From Bacillus sp. FSL K6-3431 (GTDB taxonomy: Bacteria > Bacillota > Bacilli > Bacillales > Bacillaceae_C), in assembly GCF_038002605.1 (NCBI RefSeq), contig NZ_JBBOCT010000001.1, positions 5,146,001 to 5,210,000 on the forward strand: a stretch of DNA of 64,000 nt. Direction: 5' to 3'. Position 1 is the stretch's first letter. Each line of letters opens with the position of its first letter. The notes under the pieces are model-generated. The model saw only the letters and a program-made list of their open reading frames with translations. It was not told the DNA's origin and did not search any database. The position numbers were made by a program, and so were the translations under genes. Below are positions 38,159 through 45,945 of this stretch, piece after piece.

Positions 38159-38550
38159 ACCATATTCTCATACTTATCATCATTTTCGTTATAGCTCTTT
38201 TCTTATGTATGTTAGGAGCAATCTGGTTTATAAACTTTTTTACAAGAAAGTATATAGGTGATAAACATATGGTGCTTGATGAATTAACAAGAGGAGAAGT
38301 CCCCGAAAGTTGGTCCCGAAATTTTCAAATGAAATATATGAAATTCAAAGAGAATGGCCAACAAGAAGAAATAATAAAGCTACAAAAAGTCGCGAAAAAA
38401 ACCTATATTAAAAAGTTAAATCAATTGATGGAGTATGTAAAAAAAACTAATTTAGTAGAAAGTGAAGAAACTCGTTCCGTGATTTTGGCTGATTTGGAAA
38501 AAACATATCTCCAATGGAAGGAAAATAAAATACATGAAGTTTCTTGTTAA
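38155..38550 (+). CDS. Small single-helix membrane protein of the Opp-type operon
   Basis: A 131-residue protein of no family that I recognise. Residues 4-29 form one hydrophobic helix (LILIIIFVIALFLCMLGAIW), and the rest is highly charged, Lys/Glu-rich and predicted helical, so it may be a cytoplasmic coiled coil. The start overlaps the ATPase stop by four bases (ATGA), and its own end overlaps the next gene by 17 bases, showing tight translational coupling with the importer. A scaffold or accessory role for the importer is possible but unproven. Confidence 0.7.
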   Translation: MNHILILIIIFVIALFLCMLGAIWFINFFTRKYIGDKHMVLDELTRGEVPESWSRNFQMKYMKFKENGQQEEIIKLQKVAKKTYIKKLNQLMEYVKKTNLVESEETRSVILADLEKTYLQWKENKIHEVSC

Positions 38551-38998
38551 AAAAAATGTAGTGTTAGCTAACGGCCTTGTGTTATTTATGTCTGCTATAT
38601 CTGCCTGTGTTGGCTTGGTACTATGGTTTATGATAAGGGACACACTCATGGTTATTCTACTTTACAACTCTTTTAATAAATGGAAGCTTCCCGCAGTAGA
38701 TAATTTTACTTTCTTAATATTAGGAATGACTTGGCTAGTTTTTGTTTTGATGGCTCATTATTTTTACAATAAAGGGATGAAGCATGGTAGTTTTTTAGCT
38801 CACTTTTTTTTCATAAGTGGTATCCAAGCTTTCCTATTATTAATTTGCGAAGTCATTATGTTTTCCGTGGATTCCAGTAAAGGAATAAATAGTATTTTGT
38901 TAATAAGCGGTGAATGCTTGATTGGATTGATCCTCGTTTTTTTCGCATTACGAAGAAATTTGAATCAGCCGAAGGACAAAAAAATTATATCTAAATGA
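38534..38998 (+). CDS. Small four-helix membrane protein of the Opp-type operon
   Basis: A 154-residue protein with four predicted membrane helices (about 11-33, 50-72, 80-103 and 115-137) and a basic C-terminal tail. I do not recognise the family. It starts inside the preceding gene, and the ATG at 38534 keeps the charged start MKFLVKKN before helix 1. The TIM-barrel gene follows 29 bases later. With its neighbour it forms a two-gene membrane module attached to this importer. Confidence 0.7.
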   Translation: MKFLVKKNVVLANGLVLFMSAISACVGLVLWFMIRDTLMVILLYNSFNKWKLPAVDNFTFLILGMTWLVFVLMAHYFYNKGMKHGSFLAHFFFISGIQAFLLLICEVIMFSVDSSKGINSILLISGECLIGLILVFFALRRNLNQPKDKKIISK

Positions 38999-39027
38999 TA
39001 ATAAAATGATGGAAAGAAGGGATAGAG

Positions 39028-39861
39028 ATGGATGTAGGTGTTGTATCGAGAAGTTTCCCGCATTTAAGTAATAAAGAAACAGCGGAGCTATTATCCAGTG
39101 AAGGTTTCAAATGGACAGAATTATGTTTTTCTCAAACCGATTCAAATTACTGGGTTTATAATGGACGATCAGATTTGAATGCGCTCACGAACGAACAAAG
39201 TAGGAATATAGTAGAAACGTATCGAAAGAATGGAATAGAAGTAACTGCAATTGGCGTGTTTACAAATTTACTGGAAACTGATGAAGAAGAATTGAAAAAA
39301 AACCTAGACTATTTTGAAAGATTACTGGAAATTGCGTCGCTGAATCATATTCCGTTTGTATCGAGTGAATGTGGATTTAATTTAGGAAATAGGGGGATTA
39401 ATGCAGATACGTATGAAGCTGATTTTCAAAGACTTATTGAAAGTTTAAAATGGCTAACGAAGAAAGCAGAAAAATATAGTGTTTCGATCGCGCTTGAGCC
39501 ATGTGTATTGGATGTTGTCCCGAGTGCAAAGCGTACAGTCGATTTAATTAATCAAGTTGGTTCTGATCGACTTAAAGTCCTATTGGACCCAGCCAATTTA
39601 ATTGCCAATAATTCGGAAGAAGAGATGTTTTCTTATTTATCTCCACATATCGCCTATTTTCATGGAAAAGACCGTAAAGTAAATGACACATATGGTCGAG
39701 TAATAGGGGACGGGGATATTGATTGGCAAGTATTTTTGCAACTGTATCATAAATATACGGAGGGTAAACCTTTTATTATGGAATACGTTAATATAAACAA
39801 CTTTTGTGACGTACGTGATCGTATTATTCGAATTGATGAAAGTGCCATTTCTATTAAATAA
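39028..39861 (+). CDS. Sugar phosphate isomerase/epimerase-like TIM-barrel protein
   Basis: A 277-residue superfamily member. Ligand positions are Glu in SIALEPCVLDV, Asp in VLLDPANLI, His in IAYFHGKDRKV and Glu in FIMEYVN; VIGDGDIDWQVFL replaces the usual PGEG...D segment. It ends the transcript that starts with the Opp-type importer, so its substrate is probably imported by it or derived from that substrate. GAAGGG is the ribosome site. It converges on the PhyH gene at 39927 with a shared terminator. Confidence 0.86.
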   Translation: MDVGVVSRSFPHLSNKETAELLSSEGFKWTELCFSQTDSNYWVYNGRSDLNALTNEQSRNIVETYRKNGIEVTAIGVFTNLLETDEEELKKNLDYFERLLEIASLNHIPFVSSECGFNLGNRGINADTYEADFQRLIESLKWLTKKAEKYSVSIALEPCVLDVVPSAKRTVDLINQVGSDRLKVLLDPANLIANNSEEEMFSYLSPHIAYFHGKDRKVNDTYGRVIGDGDIDWQVFLQLYHKYTEGKPFIMEYVNINNFCDVRDRIIRIDESAISIK

Positions 39862-39871
39862 AGGTGGTGTA

Positions 39872-39909
39872 AAAAAGGGATGTCCGGTTATGCCATGACA
39901 TCCCTTTTG
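39872..39909. terminator. Bidirectional terminator between converging genes
   Basis: AAAAAAGGGATGTC pairs with GACATCCCTTTT across CGGTTATGCCAT. It has an A-run on one side and a T-run on the other, so it serves both the TIM-barrel gene (+) and the PhyH gene (-). Confidence 0.85.
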
Positions 39910-39926
39910 ACCTATTAAGCAATGGA

Positions 39927-40760
39927 TTATGAACTGATTGCGGGTTTCTTATTGTAGACAACTGGAAAATCATCACCCGTAAGAAATTCACCCGGCTTTA
40001 CTGTTACGAAAGGTTCCATTGGATGTGAACCTGTTGGCTCGTAGCGAACATGTCCTGGCATATAATGAACTGCAATTGCGCGCCGTTTTCTTTGGGAGAG
40101 ATTAGGTCCGCTTCCATGCCAAGTTAAACAGTGGTGATAACCTACTTGGCCCTTTTTTATTTCGAATGGGACTGCTTCTATATTCGCTCCTTCTGGAAGA
40201 AGATCTAACTGTTGATGAGATGGTTTGAAATCTGGCGTACTACCTAAATGTTTTTGTTGATCGCCCCATTGATGGCTTTTAGGAACCATCCACATACAGC
40301 CGTTCTCTATATATGCATCGTCAAGCGCAACCCATGCACTGACAAGTGATGCTGGTTGAATAATCGGCCATGCGGGATGATCTTGGTGCCAATCTCCTGG
40401 CCCTCCAATGATAGGTGGTTTGTATTGAACTTGATCGTGCCAGATTCGTAATGTGTCTGTATTACATAATTGTGCCACTTCTTCACATAATATTTCGTTG
40501 GCTGCATGGTTTAAAAAAGCTTCACTAGCCATCCACATATTTACGATTTGAACGACTGTATCTTTTTTTGCCATTTTCATAGCAAATTCCGAATCATTCT
40601 CTAACATATTCCGATTTAGAACAGGTTTTTTTACTGATTTCCCATCCATGACTAAGTCTAGTTCTTCGCGAAGTCGTTCAACTTCAGCATCATTTAGAAT
40701 CACATCACCTTTGACAAATCCACATTCATTGAATTCTTTTAATTGTTTAGAAGTTAACAT
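39927..40760 (-). CDS. Phytanoyl-CoA dioxygenase (PhyH) family oxygenase, third copy
   Basis: A 277-residue Fe(II)/2-oxoglutarate oxygenase with the triad H125-x-D127 (DWHQDHPAW) and H215 (LTWHGSGPN), and the 2-oxoglutarate Arg R226, eleven residues after the distal His. SAWVALDDAYIENGCMWMVPKSH is the PhyH core. The ATG at 40760 follows AAAGGGTG; an earlier start at 40910 would add 50 residues with no family match. The gene is divergent from an AraC regulator, a classic activator-target layout. It is the only PhyH gene on the - strand. Confidence 0.9.
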   Translation of the reverse strand: MLTSKQLKEFNECGFVKGDVILNDAEVERLREELDLVMDGKSVKKPVLNRNMLENDSEFAMKMAKKDTVVQIVNMWMASEAFLNHAANEILCEEVAQLCNTDTLRIWHDQVQYKPPIIGGPGDWHQDHPAWPIIQPASLVSAWVALDDAYIENGCMWMVPKSHQWGDQQKHLGSTPDFKPSHQQLDLLPEGANIEAVPFEIKKGQVGYHHCLTWHGSGPNLSQRKRRAIAVHYMPGHVRYEPTGSHPMEPFVTVKPGEFLTGDDFPVVYNKKPAISS

Positions 40761-40952
40761 TGTTTTCACCCTTTCGAAATAGTAGTAACTAAAGTCATTT
40801 TTTGAACAGTGTAAATCTAAAAAAATTAAACATTCTTCCTGTAAATAAATGATATCAAGAGAAGATAGTGGCGTCTTTAGAATATACGTAGTAAAATTTG
40901 CACTTTTCACAGATGTTTTTACTAATTGTGAAAGGTTTAGGGGTGCTTTTTT

Positions 40953-41849
40953 ATGAAGGAAATGGAGAAAATAATTGATGTTGGTATGTTTTCATTACTT
41001 AGACCAACAATTAATTTTGCCAATAAAATGACAGCTGGGTCTGACCAAGCTTGGGGGCCAAGGACCATAGCAGATTGTCAATTAGTCTATATTGTTTCGG
41101 GGGTGGCCACACTTACACTTGGTAAGGATGTGATTATTTTACATGCGGGAGAATGTGTGTTTTATGGATCGAATAGTCCCCATAGATTAGTAGCTTCTAA
41201 GAATGAACCATTTACATTTATGAGTATTCACTTTGATTGGAACACAGATCATCCATATGGTACCCATCCATTTCATGGGATTAAAAATTGTTCGAATGCA
41301 GATTTGAATACAGCTATCCCTCGTTACAAATTATTTGTGGATGATCATGGAGAGGTGATTTTTCCACATCATTTTATTATGCCGAATATGGAAAGTTTAT
41401 TTGCACAAATTGTTCGTGAATATCGATTTGAAGAACACGGATTTCCATTTATTCTTAGGGGATTGTTTACTCAGTTGCTGACATTTATTATAAGGCACGA
41501 AATAAATGGAAGTTATTTATTAGGAGAAAGAAGAAAAATAGTCCCTGCTTTAGAAGCCATTCGAAAGCAGCCTGCTATTAATTGGTCATTAAGTGAATTA
41601 GCTGATGTTTGCGGATATCATCCAACTTATTTTTCCTCCATATTTAAAGAAATAACTGGTTTCCCTCCAAAGCAATATTTAATACTTGAAAGAATTAGAA
41701 AGGCGAAACAATTATTACTTGAAGCGAAAAGGGTGGAAGATGTTGCCTTGACATTGGGATATACAAGCATTCACTACTTCTGTAGAAACTTTAAATCAAT
41801 CACGGGTTTAACCCCGACAGAGTATAAGTTACAAAGCTTGGAATTATAA
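40953..41849 (+). CDS. AraC-family transcriptional regulator
   Basis: A 298-residue regulator with a cupin-type sensor (VATLTLGKDVIILHAGECVF and SPHRLVA) and a C-terminal double helix-turn-helix (LSELADVCGYHPTYFSSIFK, then VALTLGYTSIHYFCRNFKS, ending GLTPTEYK). It is divergent from the PhyH gene at 39927-40760 with about 190 bases between, which should hold both promoters and its binding site. GGGGTG precedes the ATG. It may also control the genes at 42173-45462. Confidence 0.88.
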   Translation: MKEMEKIIDVGMFSLLRPTINFANKMTAGSDQAWGPRTIADCQLVYIVSGVATLTLGKDVIILHAGECVFYGSNSPHRLVASKNEPFTFMSIHFDWNTDHPYGTHPFHGIKNCSNADLNTAIPRYKLFVDDHGEVIFPHHFIMPNMESLFAQIVREYRFEEHGFPFILRGLFTQLLTFIIRHEINGSYLLGERRKIVPALEAIRKQPAINWSLSELADVCGYHPTYFSSIFKEITGFPPKQYLILERIRKAKQLLLEAKRVEDVALTLGYTSIHYFCRNFKSITGLTPTEYKLQSLEL

Positions 41850-42172
41850 AATTTTCATAGGATGGCTGAATAGACCATTAAATTGGCAGAATGGACAATG
41901 ATGGTTTAACAAAAATTAGTTAATATTTAATAAAATGCATCTACGATATTAAATATAACGGCAATAAAGGATCTATTAATAATAAGGAAGGAGCACTCGG
42001 GTTGATTGGAAAAATGACATGGACTACCCCTGACGGTTTTTTACATCGCAAAAGCCCAGGTGACCAAATCAGCCATGAAGTTTATCTTAGTTTACTCGAT
42101 AGAAAACTAGAATTTCATATCAATTTTGTATTTGGAAAAGGTGAAAATAAAATGAATATGGGGGACGAACGG

Positions 42173-43195
42173 ATGACTTTAAAAGTTGGGATTGTTGGTA
42201 TCGGTAATATTGGGAGTATCCACGCATCTGTATATAAAGAAAATCCAAGCGTTGAAATCGTAGCTATTTGTGACATTATCGAATCAAAAGCTAATGAAGC
42301 CGTAAGTAAATTTGGTGGAAAAGCTTTCTATAGTGTGAAAGAAATGCTAGATAGTGGTCTTGAACTCAATCTTGTAAGCGTATGTACTAAAGGAGAGGAA
42401 AATGGTAGTGAGCATTTTACACCAACAATGGAAATATTAGAAGCGGGTATTCCTGTGCTCGGGGAAAAACCTATTTCTAATAATATTGAAGAAGGGAAAC
42501 AAATGGTTGACCTTGCTAGAAGTAAGAAAGTACCATATGCTGTCAATCTTAACCATCGCTTTACACCTGCTGCTGAGCGAGCAAAATCATGGTTGGAAGG
42601 CGATCGTTTAGGCAAAATCCATATGATTAACATGAGGATGTGGATTAATAACCCAGTTGAAAGCTCCCCGTGGTTCCATTTGCGCGCTTTGCATCCTCAT
42701 TCCTTTGATGTGATTCGTTATTTCTGTGGAGATGTAAGACGGGTTGCTGCATTTATGATGAAAGGGGAAGGGCGTTCTATTTGGTCTAATACGCAGATTA
42801 TTTTAGAGTTTGAAAATGGGGCAATTGGAAATCTAGTTGGAAGCTATGATGCGGGTGCGAGCTATGGGCTGGAATTATGTGAAGTAGTAGGCTCTAAGGG
42901 CAGATTTGTCTTAGAGGATGCTTGTGAACAATTAACTTATTATCCACGAGCAAGTATTGAAACAGAAAGTTATAGTCATCTTGGCGGAATGCGTGCGTTT
43001 CCTGAAACATTTAAAAGCCGCATCAATTCCTTTGTAGATCAACTGACTTCAGGTGTCCCATATGATCAAATAGATGGATCAGGAGATGATGCTCTTAAAG
43101 CACAGTTGATTATAGAAGCAGCCATTCAATCATGGGAAACAGGATCCATTGTAGATGTAAAGGATATGGCACTTATTTCAGGAGGTGTACAATGA
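42173..43195 (+). CDS. Gfo/Idh/MocA family oxidoreductase (paralogue A)
   Basis: A 340-residue dehydrogenase with Rossmann loop GIGNIG (9-14) and EKP (98-100). The segment NLNHRF, then ESSPWFHLRALHPHSFDVIRY in the C-terminal half marks the branch shared with the gene at 45946. The start at ATG 42173 agrees with the family's usual N-terminus (TLKVGIVGIG) and follows GGGGGA. The frame is open for 57 more codons upstream to a TTG at 42002 behind GAAGGAGC, but that extra part matches nothing known. The stop overlaps the TIM-barrel start (ATGA), so the pair is translationally coupled. Confidence 0.87.
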   Translation: MTLKVGIVGIGNIGSIHASVYKENPSVEIVAICDIIESKANEAVSKFGGKAFYSVKEMLDSGLELNLVSVCTKGEENGSEHFTPTMEILEAGIPVLGEKPISNNIEEGKQMVDLARSKKVPYAVNLNHRFTPAAERAKSWLEGDRLGKIHMINMRMWINNPVESSPWFHLRALHPHSFDVIRYFCGDVRRVAAFMMKGEGRSIWSNTQIILEFENGAIGNLVGSYDAGASYGLELCEVVGSKGRFVLEDACEQLTYYPRASIETESYSHLGGMRAFPETFKSRINSFVDQLTSGVPYDQIDGSGDDALKAQLIIEAAIQSWETGSIVDVKDMALISGGVQ

Positions 43196-44007
43196 TGAAA
43201 TTGGGTGTTAATTCCGTTCTATTTAAGGATTTTGATTTTGCCACTGCGGCAAGGCAAATTGCGTTAAGTGGGTATGATGGTGTAGAGATTTCCGCAATAA
43301 AAGGAATGTGTGAGCATCTTGTTCTTGATCAATGGAAAGAACAAGCGGATGAATTACGCTCGATTGTAAAGAAGCATGGTCTTGAATTTTTATCAATGGA
43401 GGTAGCCTCTTTAGATGAGGAACGTCTTACATTAGCTTTCGAGGCGGCGGCTGACATTGGTATACCAATTGTTAATGTTGGGCCAGGAGGAAAATCGGGT
43501 GTAGAGGCTGATCTTGAACAATCTATTGAAACTCTCTATAGATTATCGAAAAAAGCGGAGAGCTATGGTGTCACACTATGTGTTAAGGCCCATATTGGCA
43601 ATGCCATATATAATACGGAGACAACACTTCGAGCGATGGCTGAAATTTCTGCACCTGCATTTGGAATTGATATGGACCCAAGTCATATATATCGTGGAAA
43701 TGAAAATCCAGATGAGGAACTACCAAAAGTATTAAGTAAGGTAAAACATATTCATATTCGAGATTGTAAAGGTCGTACTGCAGGACCTGGTGATATCCAA
43801 AACCAAGCCTGTGGACGCGGAGATATTGATCTATATGCTTATTGTAAAGCAATGGTTGATGGTAACTATTCCGGTCCAATTTGCCTTGAAGTAATCGGAG
43901 CAAATAATCACTCATTGGCAGATGTTTCGATAGTTGCAGCCGAGAGTTACGGATACTTAAACGCATGTTTAAAGGCACTGGGTGCTAGACAACCGAAACT
44001 TGTATAG
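43192..44007 (+). CDS. Sugar phosphate isomerase/epimerase-like TIM-barrel protein
   Basis: A 271-residue superfamily member. At the position of the first metal-binding Glu it reads VKAHIGNAIYNTET, with Lys-Ala-His as in one known sub-branch, while D/H in IDMDPSHIYRG, H in HIHIRDCKG and E in ICLEVIG are kept. So the metal site may have three rather than four protein ligands. AGGAGGTG precedes the ATG at 43192, and the gene overlaps the Gfo/Idh stop by four bases. A sulfatase-like hydrolase gene follows after 15 bases, giving a three-gene unit. Confidence 0.86.
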   Translation: MMKLGVNSVLFKDFDFATAARQIALSGYDGVEISAIKGMCEHLVLDQWKEQADELRSIVKKHGLEFLSMEVASLDEERLTLAFEAAADIGIPIVNVGPGGKSGVEADLEQSIETLYRLSKKAESYGVTLCVKAHIGNAIYNTETTLRAMAEISAPAFGIDMDPSHIYRGNENPDEELPKVLSKVKHIHIRDCKGRTAGPGDIQNQACGRGDIDLYAYCKAMVDGNYSGPICLEVIGANNHSLADVSIVAAESYGYLNACLKALGARQPKLV

Positions 44008-44022
44008 AAAGGAAGATGTGGA

Positions 44023-45462
44023 ATGAAAAAGAAACCAAATGTTATTTTATTTGGGATTGATAGTCTTCGTAGAGATAGAATGAGTTCCTATGGATATGAG
44101 CGTTTAACAACACCGCATATCGACAAGCTCGCTGAAAGTGGGGTTTTATTTGAGAACCACTTCAGTCCTAGCATTCCAACGACTCCTGGTTATGCTTCGA
44201 TGATTACGGGGATGGATTGCTTTGGTACGGACGTAGTGGCACTTAGACATAAAGGCCCGTTAGGCAATCATGTGAAGACTCTTCCCGAGATTTTAGATGG
44301 TGAGGGATATAATACAACTTGCATAGGTTTTACTGGTAACCCTTCTTCCCGTGGATTTCAGAAATATATTGATTATGAAGGTTGGGGTCCAGATGAAACC
44401 GGCCGCTGTCCAAAAGCGGAAAACTTAAATAATGTCGCGATTCCTGAACTAAAAAGACTATCTTCAGAGGACAAACCATTTTTCTTATTTTTACGGCATA
44501 TGGATCCACATTCACCTTATTTACCACCAGGTCCGTATGAAAGAATTTTTTATGATGGCGATGAATGTGATCCAACAAACGAATCATTAAATAATTTGAA
44601 GAGGTTTAAACCTTTTGCGGATTACATCACCTCCTGGATTCCGGACGGGTGCACAGATTCTGATTATATCGATGCGCAATATGATGGGGCAGTAGCTTAC
44701 ATGGATGCCTGCATTCAAAACATCCTTACGACAGTAGATACACTTGGCATAGAAGAAGAAACTTTGATCATCATTACATCTGACCATGGTGAAACCTTAA
44801 ATGAACATGATTGTTGGTATGACCATCATGGTCTTTATGAGCATAATTTAGTCGTTCCGCTAATATTAAAATATCCTGGGAAATTACCTGCAGGGCAAAG
44901 AGTCTCAGATTTTTCACTGATAAAAGATTTGATGCCGACTGTTTTAGAGCTCTTAGAAATCGAAACTGAGATTGAATTTGATGGACGAAATCTTATGCCG
45001 ATGATTAATGAAAAAAAAGAAGGAGTTTCACAGGTGTCAGAGTTTTATATTTCAGAATGTACATGGATGCGAAAACATGGCTGGCGGACACCGGAATGGA
45101 AATTAATTCGCGCACTTGAGCCAGATATTCACTTTAAAGCTGAAATTGAATTGTACAATATTATTAAAGATCCAAAAGAGCTAATAAACTTAGCTGACCA
45201 AGAGCCGCAAATTGTAAATATGCTCTTAGGTAGAATGGATGCTTATATTGCCAAACGCGAGAGTGAAACTGGGCGTGCGAATCCAATGTACACAAATTTA
45301 CAATGGCATGGCTTGGATCGTGGTCCTTTTAAAACTTCGCAAGAAGCTTATGATTCAATGCATATCGGGTCGATTAGTAATGCACAACAATTACAAGAAA
45401 AAGATAAAGAAAAAGATAAAAATAAAGAAAAAGATAAAGAAAAAGAAAAAGAAAAAGTATAA
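44023..45462 (+). CDS. Sulfatase-superfamily hydrolase lacking the formylglycine Cys (copy 2)
   Basis: A 479-residue paralogue of the hydrolase at 30299. It keeps D13 (GIDSLRRDRM), DPHSPYLPPG (161-170), D254-H-G-E and the YDHHGLYE segment. In place of C-x-P-x-R it has T53-T-P-G-Y57, nine residues before the conserved T-G. The Pro is kept but the nucleophile position is Thr. No signal peptide is seen. The last 22 residues are almost only Lys, Glu and Asp, encoded by repeated GAAAAA/GATAAA units (about 45399-45459), a tail the other copy lacks. It is the third gene of a unit with a Gfo/Idh and a TIM-barrel gene. The substrate may be a sulfate or phosphate ester. Confidence 0.85.
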   Translation: MKKKPNVILFGIDSLRRDRMSSYGYERLTTPHIDKLAESGVLFENHFSPSIPTTPGYASMITGMDCFGTDVVALRHKGPLGNHVKTLPEILDGEGYNTTCIGFTGNPSSRGFQKYIDYEGWGPDETGRCPKAENLNNVAIPELKRLSSEDKPFFLFLRHMDPHSPYLPPGPYERIFYDGDECDPTNESLNNLKRFKPFADYITSWIPDGCTDSDYIDAQYDGAVAYMDACIQNILTTVDTLGIEEETLIIITSDHGETLNEHDCWYDHHGLYEHNLVVPLILKYPGKLPAGQRVSDFSLIKDLMPTVLELLEIETEIEFDGRNLMPMINEKKEGVSQVSEFYISECTWMRKHGWRTPEWKLIRALEPDIHFKAEIELYNIIKDPKELINLADQEPQIVNMLLGRMDAYIAKRESETGRANPMYTNLQWHGLDRGPFKTSQEAYDSMHIGSISNAQQLQEKDKEKDKNKEKDKEKEKEKV

Positions 45463-45614
45463 TATCACACAAAGATAGACTCTCGAAATTTCGAGGCGTA
45501 AATCTGCCGAATTTCCAAAAACCTACCGGGAATTAAGCTTTATTGAATATTTTGGTATTAGTTTTCAAAAAGAGAAGAGACATGGAAAAGAAGCGTCACA
45601 TATTTATTTTTTAA

Positions 45615-45735
45615 AAGGCTGTTTTGGAAACATTGTTGCTTTACCAAGGTAGTGCGTGGTTGATTTCCGCTACAGTTGCACGCCCCCCCGGAACGCGTCC
45701 TCCTGGAACGGAAATCAACGGTTGCAGGCGGACAC
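45615..45735. repeat. Degraded intergenic repeat of the type common in Bacillaceae
   Basis: An 11-bp perfect inverted repeat, GTTGATTTCCG (45659-45669) and CGGAAATCAAC (45709-45719), encloses GC-rich sequence with a run of seven C. The flanks (AAAAGGCTGTTTTGGAAAC, then GTTGCTTT) resemble a repeat that I recall from many Bacillaceae intergenic regions. The GC content is clearly higher than the surroundings. The identification is from memory. Confidence 0.5.
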
Positions 45736-45825
45736 GTTGTATGTAGATTATTTATCTCATTCAACAAAGAATGGGTAATTCTACTAGAAAGTGAACTATC
45801 TCCCTATTAAAAGTAGGAGGAGACA

Positions 45826-45870
45826 ATGAAAAAATGGCACAAGAAAATCTTGTACCATCCGGCTTGGTGA
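45826..45870 (+). CDS. Possible leader peptide, 14 codons
   Basis: ATG 45826 follows AGTAGGAGGAG, one of the strongest ribosome sites in the window, and encodes MKKWHKKILYHPAW before TGA. The next triplet is ATG (45871) and the frame stays open to TAA at 45940-45942, across the hairpin. Its position 76 bases before the oxidoreductase start suggests a regulatory leader, but no direct proof exists. A decayed gene is an alternative. Confidence 0.4.
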   Translation: MKKWHKKILYHPAW

Positions 45871-45882
45871 ATGCCGAGAGTC

Positions 45883-45924
45883 TATAAAGTGGTCCGGAGG
45901 AATGATCCTTCGAACCACTTTATA
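45883..45924 (+). promoter_or_regulatory. 42-nt near-perfect hairpin in the oxidoreductase leader
   Basis: Arms of 19 bases, TATAAAGTGGTCCGGAGGA and TCCTTCGAACCACTTTATA, flank ATGA with one mismatch and one G-U pair. It has no T-run, so it is not a plain terminator. It ends 21 bases before the oxidoreductase ATG, directly before that gene's ribosome site. Confidence 0.6.
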
Positions 45925-45945
45925 CAATCGAGAGGAGGGTAATTT

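Noticed and set aside
43583..43978. Long frame on the - strand (131 codons) inside the TIM-barrel gene
   Set aside because: It is antisense to a well-supported gene, has no ribosome site, and its odd Leu/Tyr/His-rich make-up is that of a shadow frame.
44023..45462. Annotation of the hydrolase as an ordinary arylsulfatase
   Set aside because: The C/S-x-P-x-R maturation motif is absent; only superfamily membership can be stated.
45558..45767. Frame on the - strand across the GC-rich repeat
   Set aside because: It runs through a non-coding inverted repeat and has no start signals; explained by the repeat.
45871..45942. Second small frame after the leader minigene (MPRVYKVVRR...)
   Set aside because: The ATG is next to the TGA, but most of the frame is the arms of the 42-nt hairpin, which reads as protein on both strands. 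Kept only as part of the leader finding.
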